A DNA stretch of 64,000 nucleotides from Roseovarius sp. 217. GTDB taxonomy: Bacteria > Pseudomonadota > Alphaproteobacteria > Rhodobacterales > Rhodobacteraceae. Below, one piece after another: positions 8,243 to 17,183 of the stretch. The stretch is taken from the NCBI RefSeq assembly GCF_000152845.1, contig NZ_CH902584.1, positions 792,275 through 856,274 of the forward strand, in the 5' to 3' direction. The notes beneath the pieces were generated by a model. That model saw only the letters and a list, made by a program, of their open reading frames with translations, was not told where the DNA came from and searched no databases. Each line of letters opens with the position of its first letter. The stretch's first letter is position 1. Made by a program: the position numbers and the translations under genes.

Positions 8243-8338
8243 GGGAGCGGGGTGTGGTCGGCGCGGCGTTTGCCAAGCGTGAGGATTTGGTGGGTGGGCA
8301 CCCACCTTACGGGGTTGTTCGGTGCGCGGGGGCTCTGC

Positions 8339-8575
8339 TTACTTCTCCAGCGCCTCGATGCGCGCTTTCAGGGCTTCGTTTTCCTCGCGGGCCTTTTGGG
8401 CCATGGCGCGCACGGCGTCGAATTCCTCGCGCGTTACGAAATCGCGGTCGGCGAGCCAGCGGTCGATCAGGGATTTCATGGCGGTCTCGGCCTCGGTCCG
8501 CGCGCCCTGGGCGACGCCCATGGCATTGGTCATCAACTGGCTGAGGTCGTCGAGCACTTTGTTACGGGTTTGCAT
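8339..8575 (-). CDS. ubiK: ubiquinone biosynthesis accessory factor UbiK (BMFP family)
   Basis: A 78-residue protein with an N-terminal helical segment ([20 protein letters not shown]) and a C-terminal coiled coil ([16 protein letters not shown]). This matches UbiK/YqiC, which binds lipid and helps UbiJ-associated Ubi enzymes in aerobic coenzyme Q synthesis, and also has membrane-fusogenic activity. Divergently transcribed from lgt, a common roseobacter arrangement. The start is unambiguous. Confidence 0.85.
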   Translation of the reverse strand: MQTRNKVLDDLSQLMTNAMGVAQGARTEAETAMKSLIDRWLADRDFVTREEFDAVRAMAQKAREENEALKARIEALEK

Positions 8576-8670
8576 CGGTTTCTCCGGCGTTGCATCTGCT
8601 CTCTTATATGTGTCGGGCGGGCCAGATCACAAGGTTGACTTGGCCTGATGGCAGAGGCAGACAGGCGCCT

Positions 8671-9570
8671 ATGCAAGCCATGATCCCCTTTCCCGACATC
8701 GCGCCCGAGATCTTCTCGATTTCGCTCTTTGGCATCGACTTTGCGCTGCGTTGGTATGCGCTGGCCTATATCGCGGGAATCGTGATCGGCTGGCGGTTGG
8801 TGGTGGCGAGCGTGAAGCGACCGGGCCTCTGGCCGGGAGGTGTCGCGCCGATGCGGCCCGAACAGGTCGAGGATCTGCTCACTTGGGTCATTCTGGGCGT
8901 CATTCTGGGCGGGCGGCTGGGCTATGTGCTGTTTTATCAGCCGGGCTATTATCTGGCCAATCCGGGCGAGATTCTAGCGGTCTGGCAAGGCGGGATGGCG
9001 TTTCACGGCGGGCTGATGGGTGTGGTGCTGGCGGTGGTGGTGTTTTCCTGGCGTCAGGGCATTGCGTGGCTGTCGGTGGCGGATGCGCTCTGCATGGTGA
9101 CGCCGGTGGGATTGCTGCTGGGGCGGATCGCGAATTTCATCAATGGCGAGCTTTGGGGGCGGGCGACGGACCTGCCTTGGGGCGTGGTCTTTCCGGGGGC
9201 GGCGGCGCAGGATTGTGCCGGGGTTGTGGGGCTTTGTGCGCGGCATCCCTCGCAGCTATACGAGGCGGCTCTGGAGGGGTTGATCCTTGGCGCGGTGCTG
9301 TTGTGGCTGGGCTGGCGGCGCGGGGCGCTGAGGGTGCCCGGCACGCTGACGGGGCTGTTTTTCGCAGGCTATGGCGTGGCGCGGTTCATGGTGGAGTTCG
9401 TGCGCCAACCGGATGCGCAATTCGTGAGCGCGGGCAATCCGCTGGGCTGGGCGGTGCAGATGGGCGAGATTGGTCTGACCATGGGGCAGCTTTTGTCGCT
9501 GCCGATGCTGGCCTTTGGGATTGGCATGGTGCTCTGGGCGCGGCGTGCGGGGGGACATGAGCGGGCTTGA
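8671..9570 (+). CDS. lgt: prolipoprotein diacylglyceryl transferase
   Basis: A 299-residue polytopic inner-membrane enzyme that transfers diacylglycerol from phosphatidylglycerol to the lipobox cysteine of prolipoproteins. Family signatures are present in order: [33 protein letters not shown], the [14 protein letters not shown] block and RHPSQLYEA. Start ATG 8671 opens at [12 protein letters not shown]; the frame continues upstream to 8590 without a credible site. The end overlaps the next gene by 14 bases. Confidence 0.96.
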   Translation: MQAMIPFPDIAPEIFSISLFGIDFALRWYALAYIAGIVIGWRLVVASVKRPGLWPGGVAPMRPEQVEDLLTWVILGVILGGRLGYVLFYQPGYYLANPGEILAVWQGGMAFHGGLMGVVLAVVVFSWRQGIAWLSVADALCMVTPVGLLLGRIANFINGELWGRATDLPWGVVFPGAAAQDCAGVVGLCARHPSQLYEAALEGLILGAVLLWLGWRRGALRVPGTLTGLFFAGYGVARFMVEFVRQPDAQFVSAGNPLGWAVQMGEIGLTMGQLLSLPMLAFGIGMVLWARRAGGHERA

Positions 9571-10618
9571 GGCTCAGTTGCGCGCGCGGATCGCCGAGGC
9601 GGGGCCGATCAGCCTGGCGGATTACATGGCCGCGTGCCTGATGCATCCCGAGTTTGGCTATTACGCGACGCGTGATCCGTTCGGGGCGGGGGGCGACTTT
9701 GTCACCGCGCCTGAGATCAGCCAGATGTTTGGCGAATTGCTGGGGCTGTGCCTTGCACAGGTCTGGCTGGATCAGGGGCGGCCCGCGCGGTTTGTTTTGG
9801 CGGAACTGGGGCCGGGGCGTGGGACGCTGATGGCCGATGTGCTGCGCGCGACGCAGCGCGTGCCGGGATTTCGCGACGCGGCAGAGGTGCATCTGGTCGA
9901 GGGATCGGCGGTGTTGCGCGCGGCGCAGCGGCGGGCGATTGCGGGCGATGTGATCTGGCACGAGCGGGTTGAGAGCCTGCCGGAGGGGCCGCTTTACCTG
10001 CTGGCGAACGAGTTTTTCGATGCGCTGCCGATCCGGCAGTTTCAGCGGTTCGGGGATGGCTGGCGAGAGCGGGTTGTGGGGCTGAGCGACGACCGCCTGG
10101 CGCTGGGGCTGAGTGGGCCGGTGGCACCGCCTGCGCTGGTGGAGCGGCTGGCGGAGACGCGCGAGGGCGATGTCGTCGAGATATGCGGACCCGGTGAAGC
10201 TGTGGCGGCTGAGATCGGCGCGCGGATCGCGGGGCATGGCGGGGCCGCGCTGATCGTGGATTATGGCGATTGGCGATCACTGGGTGATACGTTTCAGGCG
10301 GTCAAGGGCCATGCGCCGGTTGATCCGCTGGCAGCGCCGGGACTGGCGGACCTGACCGCGCATGTGGATTTCGAAGCGCTGGCGCGGGCGGCAAGCCCGG
10401 CGGTCTACACCCGGTTGACACCGCAGGGGGTGTTTCTGGAGCGGTTGGGGATTGGGGCGCGGTCCGAGGTCTTGGCGCGCAATCTGAGCGGGCAGGCGTT
10501 GGAAAACCATCTCGCGGCATATCAGCGCTTGACCGGGGCGGAGGAAATGGGGACGCTCTTTAAAGTGCTGGGTCTCTATCCCGAGGGAACCACACCACCA
10601 CCGGGATTGGACCCATGA
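9557..10618 (+). CDS. SAM-dependent methyltransferase, MidA/NDUFAF7 family
   Basis: A 353-residue DUF185 protein. It has the [27 protein letters not shown] N-terminal block (seen as [11 protein letters not shown] then [15 protein letters not shown]), the SAM motif [18 protein letters not shown], and [14 protein letters not shown]. The mitochondrial homologue NDUFAF7/MidA methylates an arginine of complex I subunit NDUFS2 during assembly; bacterial members are presumed to act similarly. It sits in an lgt-methyltransferase-pgeF operon with overlapping ends, and NDUFA12 is encoded at 44.5 kb. Confidence 0.9.
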   Translation: MSGLEAQLRARIAEAGPISLADYMAACLMHPEFGYYATRDPFGAGGDFVTAPEISQMFGELLGLCLAQVWLDQGRPARFVLAELGPGRGTLMADVLRATQRVPGFRDAAEVHLVEGSAVLRAAQRRAIAGDVIWHERVESLPEGPLYLLANEFFDALPIRQFQRFGDGWRERVVGLSDDRLALGLSGPVAPPALVERLAETREGDVVEICGPGEAVAAEIGARIAGHGGAALIVDYGDWRSLGDTFQAVKGHAPVDPLAAPGLADLTAHVDFEALARAASPAVYTRLTPQGVFLERLGIGARSEVLARNLSGQALENHLAAYQRLTGAEEMGTLFKVLGLYPEGTTPPPGLDP

Positions 10619-11370
10619 CGCTAGAGATACTGACCGCTGACAGTTTGGCACCGCTGCGCCACGGTTTTTTTACCCGGCGGGGCGGCGCGTCATCGGGCGT
10701 GTTCTCGGGGCTCAATTGCGGGCCGGGATCGTCGGATCAATCCGAGATCGTGCAGATCAACCGGACGCGGGTGGCCGAGGCGATGGGGATCGCCCCGGAT
10801 CATCTAATCACCGTGCATCAGGTGCATTCGCCGGATGTGGTGACGGTCACGGGGCCATTGGACGCGCGCCCGCGCGCCGATGCGATGGTGACGGATGTGC
10901 CGGGCGTGGCGCTGGCGGTGCTGACGGCGGATTGTCAGCCGGTGCTCTTTGCCGATGTGGCAAACGGGGTGATCGGGGCGGCGCATGCCGGATGGCGCGG
11001 GGCGCTTGATGGTGTGCTGGAGGCCACGGTTGCGGCAATGGTGGATCTGGGCGCCGAGCGTCGCCGGATCAAGGCCGTGATCGGCCCGTCGATTTCGCAG
11101 GCGGCCTATGAGGTCGGACCGGAGTTCATCGAGGAATTTCTGACGGATGATCCGGACAATGCCCGGTTTTTCGCCAATGGGGAGAGCGGACGGTATCAGT
11201 TCGATCTGCCGGGATACGGATTGCATCGGTTGCGGCAGTCCGGAATCGGGCAGGCGGAATGGACGCGGCATTGCACCTATGACGATCCCGAGCGATTCTA
11301 TTCCTATCGGCGCACCACCCATGCCGGTGAGGCGGATTATGGTCGGCTGATTTCGGTGATCCGCCTCTGA
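10615..11370 (+). CDS. pgeF: peptidoglycan editing factor PgeF (YfiH, laccase-domain)
   Basis: A 251-residue protein of the multicopper-polyphenol-oxidase-like family, now known in E. coli to hydrolyse misincorporated L-Ser from peptidoglycan stems. Key motifs include FFTRRGGASSGVF, the metal-site segments TVHQVHS and LTADCQPVLFAD, and GAAHAGWRGALDGVLE. Homologues have also been reported as purine nucleosidase-like enzymes (LACC1 type). The ATG overlaps the preceding stop (ATGA), so it is co-translated with the methyltransferase. Confidence 0.92.
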   Translation: MTLEILTADSLAPLRHGFFTRRGGASSGVFSGLNCGPGSSDQSEIVQINRTRVAEAMGIAPDHLITVHQVHSPDVVTVTGPLDARPRADAMVTDVPGVALAVLTADCQPVLFADVANGVIGAAHAGWRGALDGVLEATVAAMVDLGAERRRIKAVIGPSISQAAYEVGPEFIEEFLTDDPDNARFFANGESGRYQFDLPGYGLHRLRQSGIGQAEWTRHCTYDDPERFYSYRRTTHAGEADYGRLISVIRL

Positions 11371-11613
11371 TTGGGGCGGGATTCGGGCCGAAATTGTGGG
11401 CGCAGTCTGGCGCTGTCGGCAGTGAGCCGAGAATGTCTGAAAATTTTTATTAGAATTCAAGGGATTGAGTTTTTGTTCGGGCTGTGCCTGTGCCCTGATC
11501 TTGTCTGAATATTCACGATTTCCGCCAAATCTTGGCCCCAAACCGGGGGCATAGTTGCTGGTAACGAAACAATGAGCCCTGCGAATTGGGGCCTGAGGCA
11601 AGAGGTTGGAGCC

Positions 11614-11745
11614 ATGAAAGCACGTTGGTTGAAATCGGTCGTGAAACACAGCAAAGAGGCGGCCACGGCGCTGCCCTTTCAGCGCGGACAGCGCAAACTT
11701 GCCGTGCGGATCGTGGAATTGCCCAAGGTGGTCAAGACGGCCTGA
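11614..11745 (+). CDS. small conserved basic protein, 43 aa
   Basis: Short frame MKARWLKSVVKHSKEAATAL through KVVKTA, strongly basic. ATG 11614 is preceded by AAGAGGTTGGAGCC. The type 'MK.RWLKSV......LPF.RG.R' matches tiny proteins I recall beside other Rhodobacterales genes, but I cannot name a family. It has its own upstream spacer of 240 bases after pgeF and ends 14 bases inside the convergent VOC gene. The recurring basic residues suggest nucleic acid or ribosome contact; this is inference. Confidence 0.6.
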   Translation: MKARWLKSVVKHSKEAATALPFQRGQRKLAVRIVELPKVVKTA

Positions 11746-12163
11746 GCGGTTTGGTGCCGCTCTCGGCCCGGTTCGAGACCTCGATCAGATTGCCGTCGGG
11801 ATCGCGCAGGTAAAGCGAGCGGATCGGGCCGGTGGCCCCGGAGCGGGGCAAGGGGCCAAGCTCGACCGTCACGCCAAGGGCCGCGAAATGCCGCTGCCAG
11901 TGCTCTAGCGGGGCCTCGCTGAGAAAGCACAGATCGGCGCTGCCGGGTTGGACATGCGCCGCCTTGGGATCGAATTCCGCCCCGGATTGATGCAGGTTGA
12001 TTTTCTGAATGCCAAATTTCAGCGCCCAGCGGGTGCTGCCATCGGCGGGGTGAAATGCCTCGGGTGTCATCCCCAGAACGTCGCGGTAAAAGGCGCAGGT
12101 GGCGGGGATATCGGTCACGGTCAGCACGAGATGGTCGAGTGCTGCGAGTGTGGGCTGGGTCAT
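11732..12163 (-). CDS. VOC (glyoxalase/bleomycin resistance/dioxygenase) family protein
   Basis: A 143-residue protein with two paired beta-alpha-beta-beta-beta modules: LDHLVLTVTDIPATCAFYRDVLGM at the start and SLYLRDPDGNLIEVSN at the end. Candidate metal ligands are His11 in the first motif and the glutamate of NLIEV. Substrate is unknown; the family covers glyoxalase I, epimerases, dioxygenases and fosfomycin resistance proteins. It overlaps the upstream FAD oxidoreductase gene by four bases, suggesting co-translation. Confidence 0.88.
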   Translation of the reverse strand: MTQPTLAALDHLVLTVTDIPATCAFYRDVLGMTPEAFHPADGSTRWALKFGIQKINLHQSGAEFDPKAAHVQPGSADLCFLSEAPLEHWQRHFAALGVTVELGPLPRSGATGPIRSLYLRDPDGNLIEVSNRAESGTKPLRPS

Positions 12164-13188
12164 AAGGACGCCTCGGGTCTGAAATCGTCGGGAATCCGGT
12201 CGATGCCGTCGAGCATCAGATCGGCCATCACCGCGCCCACCTTGGGGGCCATGCCAAATCCGATTTTAAAGCCGCCATTGGCGAGGAATTCGCCCGGTCG
12301 AAAGGGATGTGCGCCCAGCATGGGTGCGCGTGAGCGCGAGCGCGGGCGCACCCCGGCCCAACGTGCGATCACCGGCGCACCGGAAAGTGCGGGCACTGCC
12401 GCTACGGCGCGGGCGATGACATCGTCAAGCTGGGCATCGATGCTGGTAGGGTCGTCATAATAACGCTCGGAGGTCGAGCCTATGGCGGTGGTGCCATCCT
12501 CATGCGGCACGATATGCACCTCATTGGCGAAAATCTGCGGCTGGTTGCGGGCATCATAGGCCAAGAGCGCGCCCTGGCCCTTGACCCCGTTGCCGACGGA
12601 CCGGGTATGCGCGGCACTGAGCGCGTCGAGCCCCGCGATGCCGGTAGCCCAGAGGATGCGGCCCGTTGGCTTGCCGTCGGTCACAACCTCGGAGCCGCGC
12701 GCGCGCAGGGCGGCAACAAGGGCGGCGCAGGCCTGACGCGGGTGCAGGCGGGCGGTGAGCGTGTCGTGGATGATCTGGCCGGTGGCGCTGGGCGGGCACC
12801 AAGGGCCGGATTCAGGGATGATGCGCCACTCGGCCTGACCCTGCCAGAGGGTTGCGGCGTTCTCGATGCGCTCTGCGGCCAGTTTGAGAGCGGCGGCATC
12901 GGCGATGGGTTGCAGGCGGCCAAGGCGGGCATAGCCGGGTGAAAGATGTGAGACCTCGGCCACTTCGGACCAGAAATCACCGGCCATGAGCAGGCTCTCA
13001 AGCTGAAACGCCTTTTTGCTATTCCAAAGCTCGGGCACATGCGGGGCCATAGCGCCGACAATGCCGCCCGAAGCCCCCGCACCGGGGCCATGCGGGTCGA
13101 TGACGCGGACGCGCGCGCCGCGCCGCGCGCAGGCCCACGCCACCGAAAGGCCAAAAATGCCCGCGCCCATCACCGTGATATCGACCAT
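12160..13188 (-). CDS. FAD-dependent oxidoreductase (DAO family, MnmC-oxidase/glycine oxidase-like)
   Basis: A 342-residue flavoprotein of the D-amino-acid oxidase fold. The FAD-binding motif ITVMGAGIFGLSVAWACARRG is at the N-terminus, and WAGVRPRSRSRAPMLG and GGFKIGFGMAPK near the C-terminus resemble the family's flavin-contacting end. It is divergent from mnmD with only 64 bases between starts. In enterobacteria the MnmD-type methyltransferase and a DAO-type oxidase are fused as MnmC, so this may be the separate oxidase partner. ThiO or DadA-like roles are alternatives. ATG 13188 is preferred to a TTG at 13194. Confidence 0.8.
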   Translation of the reverse strand: MVDITVMGAGIFGLSVAWACARRGARVRVIDPHGPGAGASGGIVGAMAPHVPELWNSKKAFQLESLLMAGDFWSEVAEVSHLSPGYARLGRLQPIADAAALKLAAERIENAATLWQGQAEWRIIPESGPWCPPSATGQIIHDTLTARLHPRQACAALVAALRARGSEVVTDGKPTGRILWATGIAGLDALSAAHTRSVGNGVKGQGALLAYDARNQPQIFANEVHIVPHEDGTTAIGSTSERYYDDPTSIDAQLDDVIARAVAAVPALSGAPVIARWAGVRPRSRSRAPMLGAHPFRPGEFLANGGFKIGFGMAPKVGAVMADLMLDGIDRIPDDFRPEASL

Positions 13189-13252
13189 TGCCAATCCTTT
13201 GCCGCCGCGCGATGGTCGCGCGCGTTTCGGCCATGCTTTAGAGGATCATGCC

Positions 13253-13930
13253 ATGCAGGACCAGACCGCAGACCTGATCTGGCGCGAGGGCGATGTGCCG
13301 GTGTCGGTGCGGTTCGATGATCCCTATTTCAGCCTCGACAACGGTCTGGCGGAAACCCGGCATGTGTTTCTGGGCGGCAATGACCTGCCAGCGCGGTTTC
13401 GCGATGGGTTTCACGTTGCGGAACTGGGCTTTGGCACGGGGCTGAACCTCTTGACCGCGCTTACGGCGTGGCGCGCCGCAGGCGTGGCTGGGCGGCTCTG
13501 TTTCACCAGCTTTGAGGCCTATCCGATGGCACCGCAAGACATGCGCCGGGCACAAGGCCGCTTTGCGGAACTGGCGGGGGTTGCGGCGGAATTGGCACCG
13601 TATTGGCAGGGGCGTTCGCAAAGGATCAGCCTGCCGGATCTGGAGTTTACGTTGATCGAAGGGGATGCGCGTGAGACGCTAAACCCTTGGCAGGAAACGG
13701 CAGATGCGTGGTTTCTGGATGGGTTTTCGCCGGCCAAGAACCCCGAGATGTGGCAGCCGGATCTGATGGCGGAGGTGGCGCGGCATACCGCGCTGGGGGG
13801 CACCGCCGCGAGCTATACGGCGGCGGGGTTCGTGCGACGGGGGCTTGAGGCCGCTGGCTTTTGTGTTACGCGGGGTCAAGGATATGGCCGCAAACGGCAC
13901 ATGACCATGGCCCGGAAAGATATTTCGTGA
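13253..13930 (+). CDS. mnmD: tRNA (5-methylaminomethyl-2-thiouridine)(34)-methyltransferase MnmD
   Basis: A 225-residue stand-alone MnmD. The motifs ETRHVFLGGNDLPARF, the SAM site VAELGFGTGLNLL, and DAWFLDGFSPAKNPEMW are diagnostic of the methyltransferase half of MnmC, which completes mnm5s2U at the wobble position of tRNA. No oxidase domain is attached. The start at 13253 follows GAGGATCATGCC. The stop region is tandemly repeated (see the 14-base repeat just after it). Confidence 0.92.
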   Translation: MQDQTADLIWREGDVPVSVRFDDPYFSLDNGLAETRHVFLGGNDLPARFRDGFHVAELGFGTGLNLLTALTAWRAAGVAGRLCFTSFEAYPMAPQDMRRAQGRFAELAGVAAELAPYWQGRSQRISLPDLEFTLIEGDARETLNPWQETADAWFLDGFSPAKNPEMWQPDLMAEVARHTALGGTAASYTAAGFVRRGLEAAGFCVTRGQGYGRKRHMTMARKDIS

Positions 13931-13952
13931 AAGACCGCTCGTGAAAGACCTC
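13925..13952 (+). repeat. two tandem 14-bp units at the mnmD stop
   Basis: TCGTGAAAGACCGC followed directly by TCGTGAAAGACCTC; the first copy contains the mnmD stop codon. A third partial unit (TTGTGACG) supplies the GTG start of the next gene. Short slippage-type duplication; no function proposed. Confidence 0.6.
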
Positions 13953-13954
13953 TT

Positions 13955-14821
13955 GTGACGCTGCAAAACACCCGCTTGGGCATCTGGTTGATGGTGTTGA
14001 CCACGGTCATCTTTGCCGTGCAGGACGGTATTTCGCGGCATCTGGCCGAAGAATACAACGTCCTGATGGTGGTGATGATCCGGTTCTGGTTCTTTGCCGC
14101 CTTTGTGATGGTGATCGCCGCGCGCAAGGCCGGGGGGCTGCGGGCCGCTGCCACCACATCGCAACCGCTGATGCAGGGGTTTCGTGCCGTGCTGTTGGTC
14201 GCGGAAATCTGTGTGATGATCTACGGCTTTACCCTTTTGGGTCTCATCGAGGTGCATGCGGTTTTTGCCTGCTATCCGCTGTTGATCGCGGCGCTGTCCG
14301 GCCCGGTGCTCGGCGAGCGGGTGGGTTGGCGGCGCTGGGCAGCCATCGGGGTTGGCTTTGTTGGCGTGCTGATCATTCTGGAGCCGGGGGTGGGCGTGAT
14401 CGACCCCAAGGCGATCGTGCCCTTTATCGCGGCGCTGATGTTCGCGCTCTACGGGTTGCTGACGCGCTATGTGGCGCGCCGGGATACGGCGGCGACGAGT
14501 TTCTTTTGGACCGGGACGGTGGGGTCGATTGCCATGACCCTCGCCGGGATCTGGTTCTGGGAGCCAATGACAGGCGATGCCTGGGTCTGGATGATCACGC
14601 TCTGCATCACCGGGGCGGCGGGGCATTACACGTTGATCAAGTGCTATGAGGTGGCGGAGGCGAGTGCGGTGCAGCCCTTTGCCTATCTGCAACTGTTCTT
14701 TGTCACCGGGATCGGGATTTTCATCTTTGGCGAAACGATCCGGATGAATGTGGCCGTGGGCGGAGCGCTGGTCGTGGGGGCGGGGTTGTTCACGCTCTGG
14801 CGACAGCGCAGGGTGGGGTGA
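13955..14821 (+). CDS. DMT-superfamily transporter (EamA domains)
   Basis: A 288-residue membrane protein with ten predicted helices in two EamA repeats. The first begins LGIWLMVLTTVIFAVQDGISRHL and the second PFIAALMFALYGLLTRYVAR. Helix-terminal motifs such as LGERVGWRRWAAIGVGFVGV and IFGETIRMNVAVGGALVVGAG are typical of 10-TMS drug/metabolite exporters. Substrate is unknown. It starts with GTG 24 bases after the mnmD stop and may be co-transcribed with it. Confidence 0.87.
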   Translation: MTLQNTRLGIWLMVLTTVIFAVQDGISRHLAEEYNVLMVVMIRFWFFAAFVMVIAARKAGGLRAAATTSQPLMQGFRAVLLVAEICVMIYGFTLLGLIEVHAVFACYPLLIAALSGPVLGERVGWRRWAAIGVGFVGVLIILEPGVGVIDPKAIVPFIAALMFALYGLLTRYVARRDTAATSFFWTGTVGSIAMTLAGIWFWEPMTGDAWVWMITLCITGAAGHYTLIKCYEVAEASAVQPFAYLQLFFVTGIGIFIFGETIRMNVAVGGALVVGAGLFTLWRQRRVG

Positions 14822-14961
14822 GGGGGCGTCTGGGTCCTTTGTGACTGCGCTCTGAAGAGCCGCGCGGTGCCCGTCCGCCGGGTGGGCGCTGGAACGGCAC
14901 CGGCTGGCACTTGATGCTTGCCAAACACTCCTGCGTTATCAATAGGGTGATACGTCGCAAA

Positions 14962-14991
14962 AGCGCCCGCCCGGAGGGGCGGACGGGCGCT
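14962..14991. terminator. GC-rich stem-loop between the EamA transporter and pqqE
   Basis: AGCGCCCG (14962-14969) pairs perfectly with CGGGCGCT (14984-14991). It sits between two convergent genes where a bidirectional terminator would be expected, but there is no U-tract on either side. The remaining 250-base spacer shows nothing else recognisable. Confidence 0.4.
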
Positions 14992-15071
14992 GCGCGGCGG
15001 TGCCTGCGGCCCCTTGATTCCGCGCATTGGGGATTCGGGCTAAGGTCGGTTCAAGCCCTCTGAATCGCCCC

Positions 15072-16163
15072 TTACCCCGGTGTTTTCTCCATCACCCGCC
15101 ATGTCAGGGCCGCGTCGGACTGGCCCGAGAAATCCTCGGCCAGCGCGCGCATCCGGGCGTGATGGGGGGATTTGATGCAGACCGGATCGGTCGCCGCCGG
15201 ATCGCCTGCGATGGCCATGGCCTGACAGCGGCAACCGCCGAAATCAATCGTCTTGCGCTCGCAGGAGCGGCAGGGTTCCTGCATCCAGTCGGTGCCACGA
15301 AAGGCATTGAAGGCCGCACCGTTGTGCCAGATCTCGGCCAAGGGGCGGTCGCGGACATTGTCGAATGTCAGCGTCTTGATGGTCTGCGCCGCGTGGCAGG
15401 GCAAGACCAGCCCATCGGGGGCGACGTTGAGGCCGGTGGTGGCCCAGCCGCCCATGCAGGTCTTGGGGTAATCGGCGTGATAATCGGCGGGCACATAGTC
15501 GATCACCAGACGCCCCTTGAGGGCGGCGCGCGCCTCGGCGACGATGCGGCTGGCCTCGCGGGCCTGGGCGCGGTCGGGCATGAGCGCGCCACGGTTGAGC
15601 ATGGCCCAGCCGTGGAATTGCACGGTCGCCACTTCGATCCGGCGCGCGCCCATGTCCTGCGCCATTTCAATCGCGCGGGGCAGTTGGTGCATGTTGCCGC
15701 GATGCATGACGAAATTGAGCGTGAGCGGAAAGCCGATGGCGGCGATCCATTTGGCCACCTGCATCTTGCGGTCAAAGCCGCCCTTGTAGCCGCCGATGCG
15801 GTCGGCCATTTCGGCATCGGTGCCTTGGAGCGACAATTGGATATGGTCGAGACCGGCGGCGTCGAGCGCTGTCAGCCGTCTTTCGGTCAGGCCGATGCCG
15901 GAGGTGATGAGATTGGTATAAAGGCCCGCGTCACGGGCGGCTGTCACCAGCTCTTCGAGATCGCGGCGCGAGGCGGGTTCGCCCCCCGAGAGGTGGAGTT
16001 GCAGCACTCCCAGATCGGCGGCCTGTTGAAAGACGGAAGTCCAGTCAGCGGTGCTCAGTTCCGTGTCGCGCGCGGTCAGTTCCACCGGGTTGGAGCAATA
16101 GGGGCAGGAGAGCGGGCAGCGATGGGTGAGTTCGGCCAGCATCGCGATGGGGGGATTGGCCAT
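15072..16163 (-). CDS. pqqE: PQQ biosynthesis radical SAM enzyme PqqE
   Basis: A 363-residue radical SAM protein that forms the Glu-Tyr carbon-carbon crosslink in PqqA. The CxxxCxxC cluster site is CPLSCPYC near the N-terminus, LHLSGGEP is the SAM-binding GGE motif, and the SPASM domain supplies cysteines in CMGGW, PCHAA and the CRSCERK...GGCRC run. Start ATG 16163 gives MANPPIAMLAEL; the frame stays open to 16283 inside pqqD antisense-free sequence but without support. Last gene of the leftward pqqABCDE operon. Confidence 0.96.
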   Translation of the reverse strand: MANPPIAMLAELTHRCPLSCPYCSNPVELTARDTELSTADWTSVFQQAADLGVLQLHLSGGEPASRRDLEELVTAARDAGLYTNLITSGIGLTERRLTALDAAGLDHIQLSLQGTDAEMADRIGGYKGGFDRKMQVAKWIAAIGFPLTLNFVMHRGNMHQLPRAIEMAQDMGARRIEVATVQFHGWAMLNRGALMPDRAQAREASRIVAEARAALKGRLVIDYVPADYHADYPKTCMGGWATTGLNVAPDGLVLPCHAAQTIKTLTFDNVRDRPLAEIWHNGAAFNAFRGTDWMQEPCRSCERKTIDFGGCRCQAMAIAGDPAATDPVCIKSPHHARMRALAEDFSGQSDAALTWRVMEKTPG

Positions 16164-16164
16164 G

Positions 16165-16437
16165 TCAGCGCACCTCCAGAAACCGGCGCTCTGCGAGGCC
16201 GTCGAGGAATTCGGCGCTGTCACGGGTGACGTCGTCAAGCGGCGCGTTGAAGGTGGCGGCGAGATCGGCCGTGAGCGCGCCAAAGCTCTGCGCCCCGTCC
16301 ACCCGGCTGAGAATGGCGTGACCTATCGGGTCAAGACGCACCGCGCGTTCGGGGGCGAGCAAGACCCAATCCTCGCGCACGCGGTCATACTGCAGGCGCA
16401 CGCCGCGCGGCAGGCGGGGGATGGCGTCGGGGGTCAT
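16165..16437 (-). CDS. pqqD: PQQ biosynthesis peptide chaperone PqqD
   Basis: A 90-residue RRE-domain protein that binds PqqA and presents it to PqqE. The segment VRLQYDRVREDWVLLAPERAVRLD matches the beta-rich PqqD fold, and the rest forms the helical bundle (LTADLAATFNAPLDDV). It starts at 16437, overlapping the pqqC stop by four bases, and ends one base before the pqqE start, as in other pqq operons. The separate pqqD contrasts with PqqCD fusions in some methylotrophs. Confidence 0.93.
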   Translation of the reverse strand: MTPDAIPRLPRGVRLQYDRVREDWVLLAPERAVRLDPIGHAILSRVDGAQSFGALTADLAATFNAPLDDVTRDSAEFLDGLAERRFLEVR

Positions 16438-17183
16438 GCCGCGCCTTTGGCGAGCAGCCCCTCGCCGGGGTGCCAAGCGCCGGGCGGGATCCGGGCGGGA
16501 TCAACATAGGCGGAATAGAGTGCGTCAAGCTGTGACCAGAGCACATCGGTCTTGAAGATGAGGGCTGCGGCGGCGGCCTCCTGTTTTTCCGCCGTATCGG
16601 CACGGTCGAGCACCCATTTGAGGCCAAAGGCCACGTCCTTGGGGGCCTCTTTCAGGCGGTTGCGGAAATAGGCGAGGCTGGAGTCATCGGCAAAGGCGTA
16701 ATTGGCCAAGAGCCCCTCGATCCGTTCGGCGTGGATCTTGGGCGCGAAGAGTTCCGTCAGCGAGGCCGCGACCGCCTCGAGCAGCGGTTTTTCGCGGACA
16801 AAGGCGACATAGGCATCGACCGCAAAGCGGGTGGCGGGCAGCACGCCTTGGGCGGAGGCCACGTAATCGGGATCGAGCCCCACCGCCTGCGCCAGCCGCA
16901 GCCAGCGGCGAATCCCGCCCTCATTCTCGGCGGTGCCGTCGTGATCCTCGATCCGCGAGCGCCAGATGCGGCGCAGGTCGGCATCCTCGACCCGGCTGAG
17001 AAAGGCGGCATCCTTCATCGGGATGCGGGATTGGTAGTAATAGCGGTTGATGACCCAAGCGCGGACCTGATCGGGGGTGCATTGGCCGCCGTGCAGCAGG
17101 TGATGGAACGGGTGGCGGTCATGATAGCGATCTGCCCCGATTTGGCGCAGGCGGGCCTCAAAGGCGTCGCGGGTGGCGGTCAT
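16434..17183 (-). CDS. pqqC: pyrroloquinoline-quinone synthase PqqC
   Basis: A 249-residue cofactorless oxidase that carries out the final ring closure and eight-electron oxidation to PQQ. It is all-helical; RYHDRHPFHHLLHGG, the QVRAWVINRYYYQSRIPMKDA block and RIEDHDG contain the conserved His, Tyr and Arg residues of the active site. Start ATG 17183 (MTATRDAFEARL) overlaps the end of pqqB by four bases. Length is normal for PqqC. Confidence 0.96.
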   Translation of the reverse strand: MTATRDAFEARLRQIGADRYHDRHPFHHLLHGGQCTPDQVRAWVINRYYYQSRIPMKDAAFLSRVEDADLRRIWRSRIEDHDGTAENEGGIRRWLRLAQAVGLDPDYVASAQGVLPATRFAVDAYVAFVREKPLLEAVAASLTELFAPKIHAERIEGLLANYAFADDSSLAYFRNRLKEAPKDVAFGLKWVLDRADTAEKQEAAAAALIFKTDVLWSQLDALYSAYVDPARIPPGAWHPGEGLLAKGAA

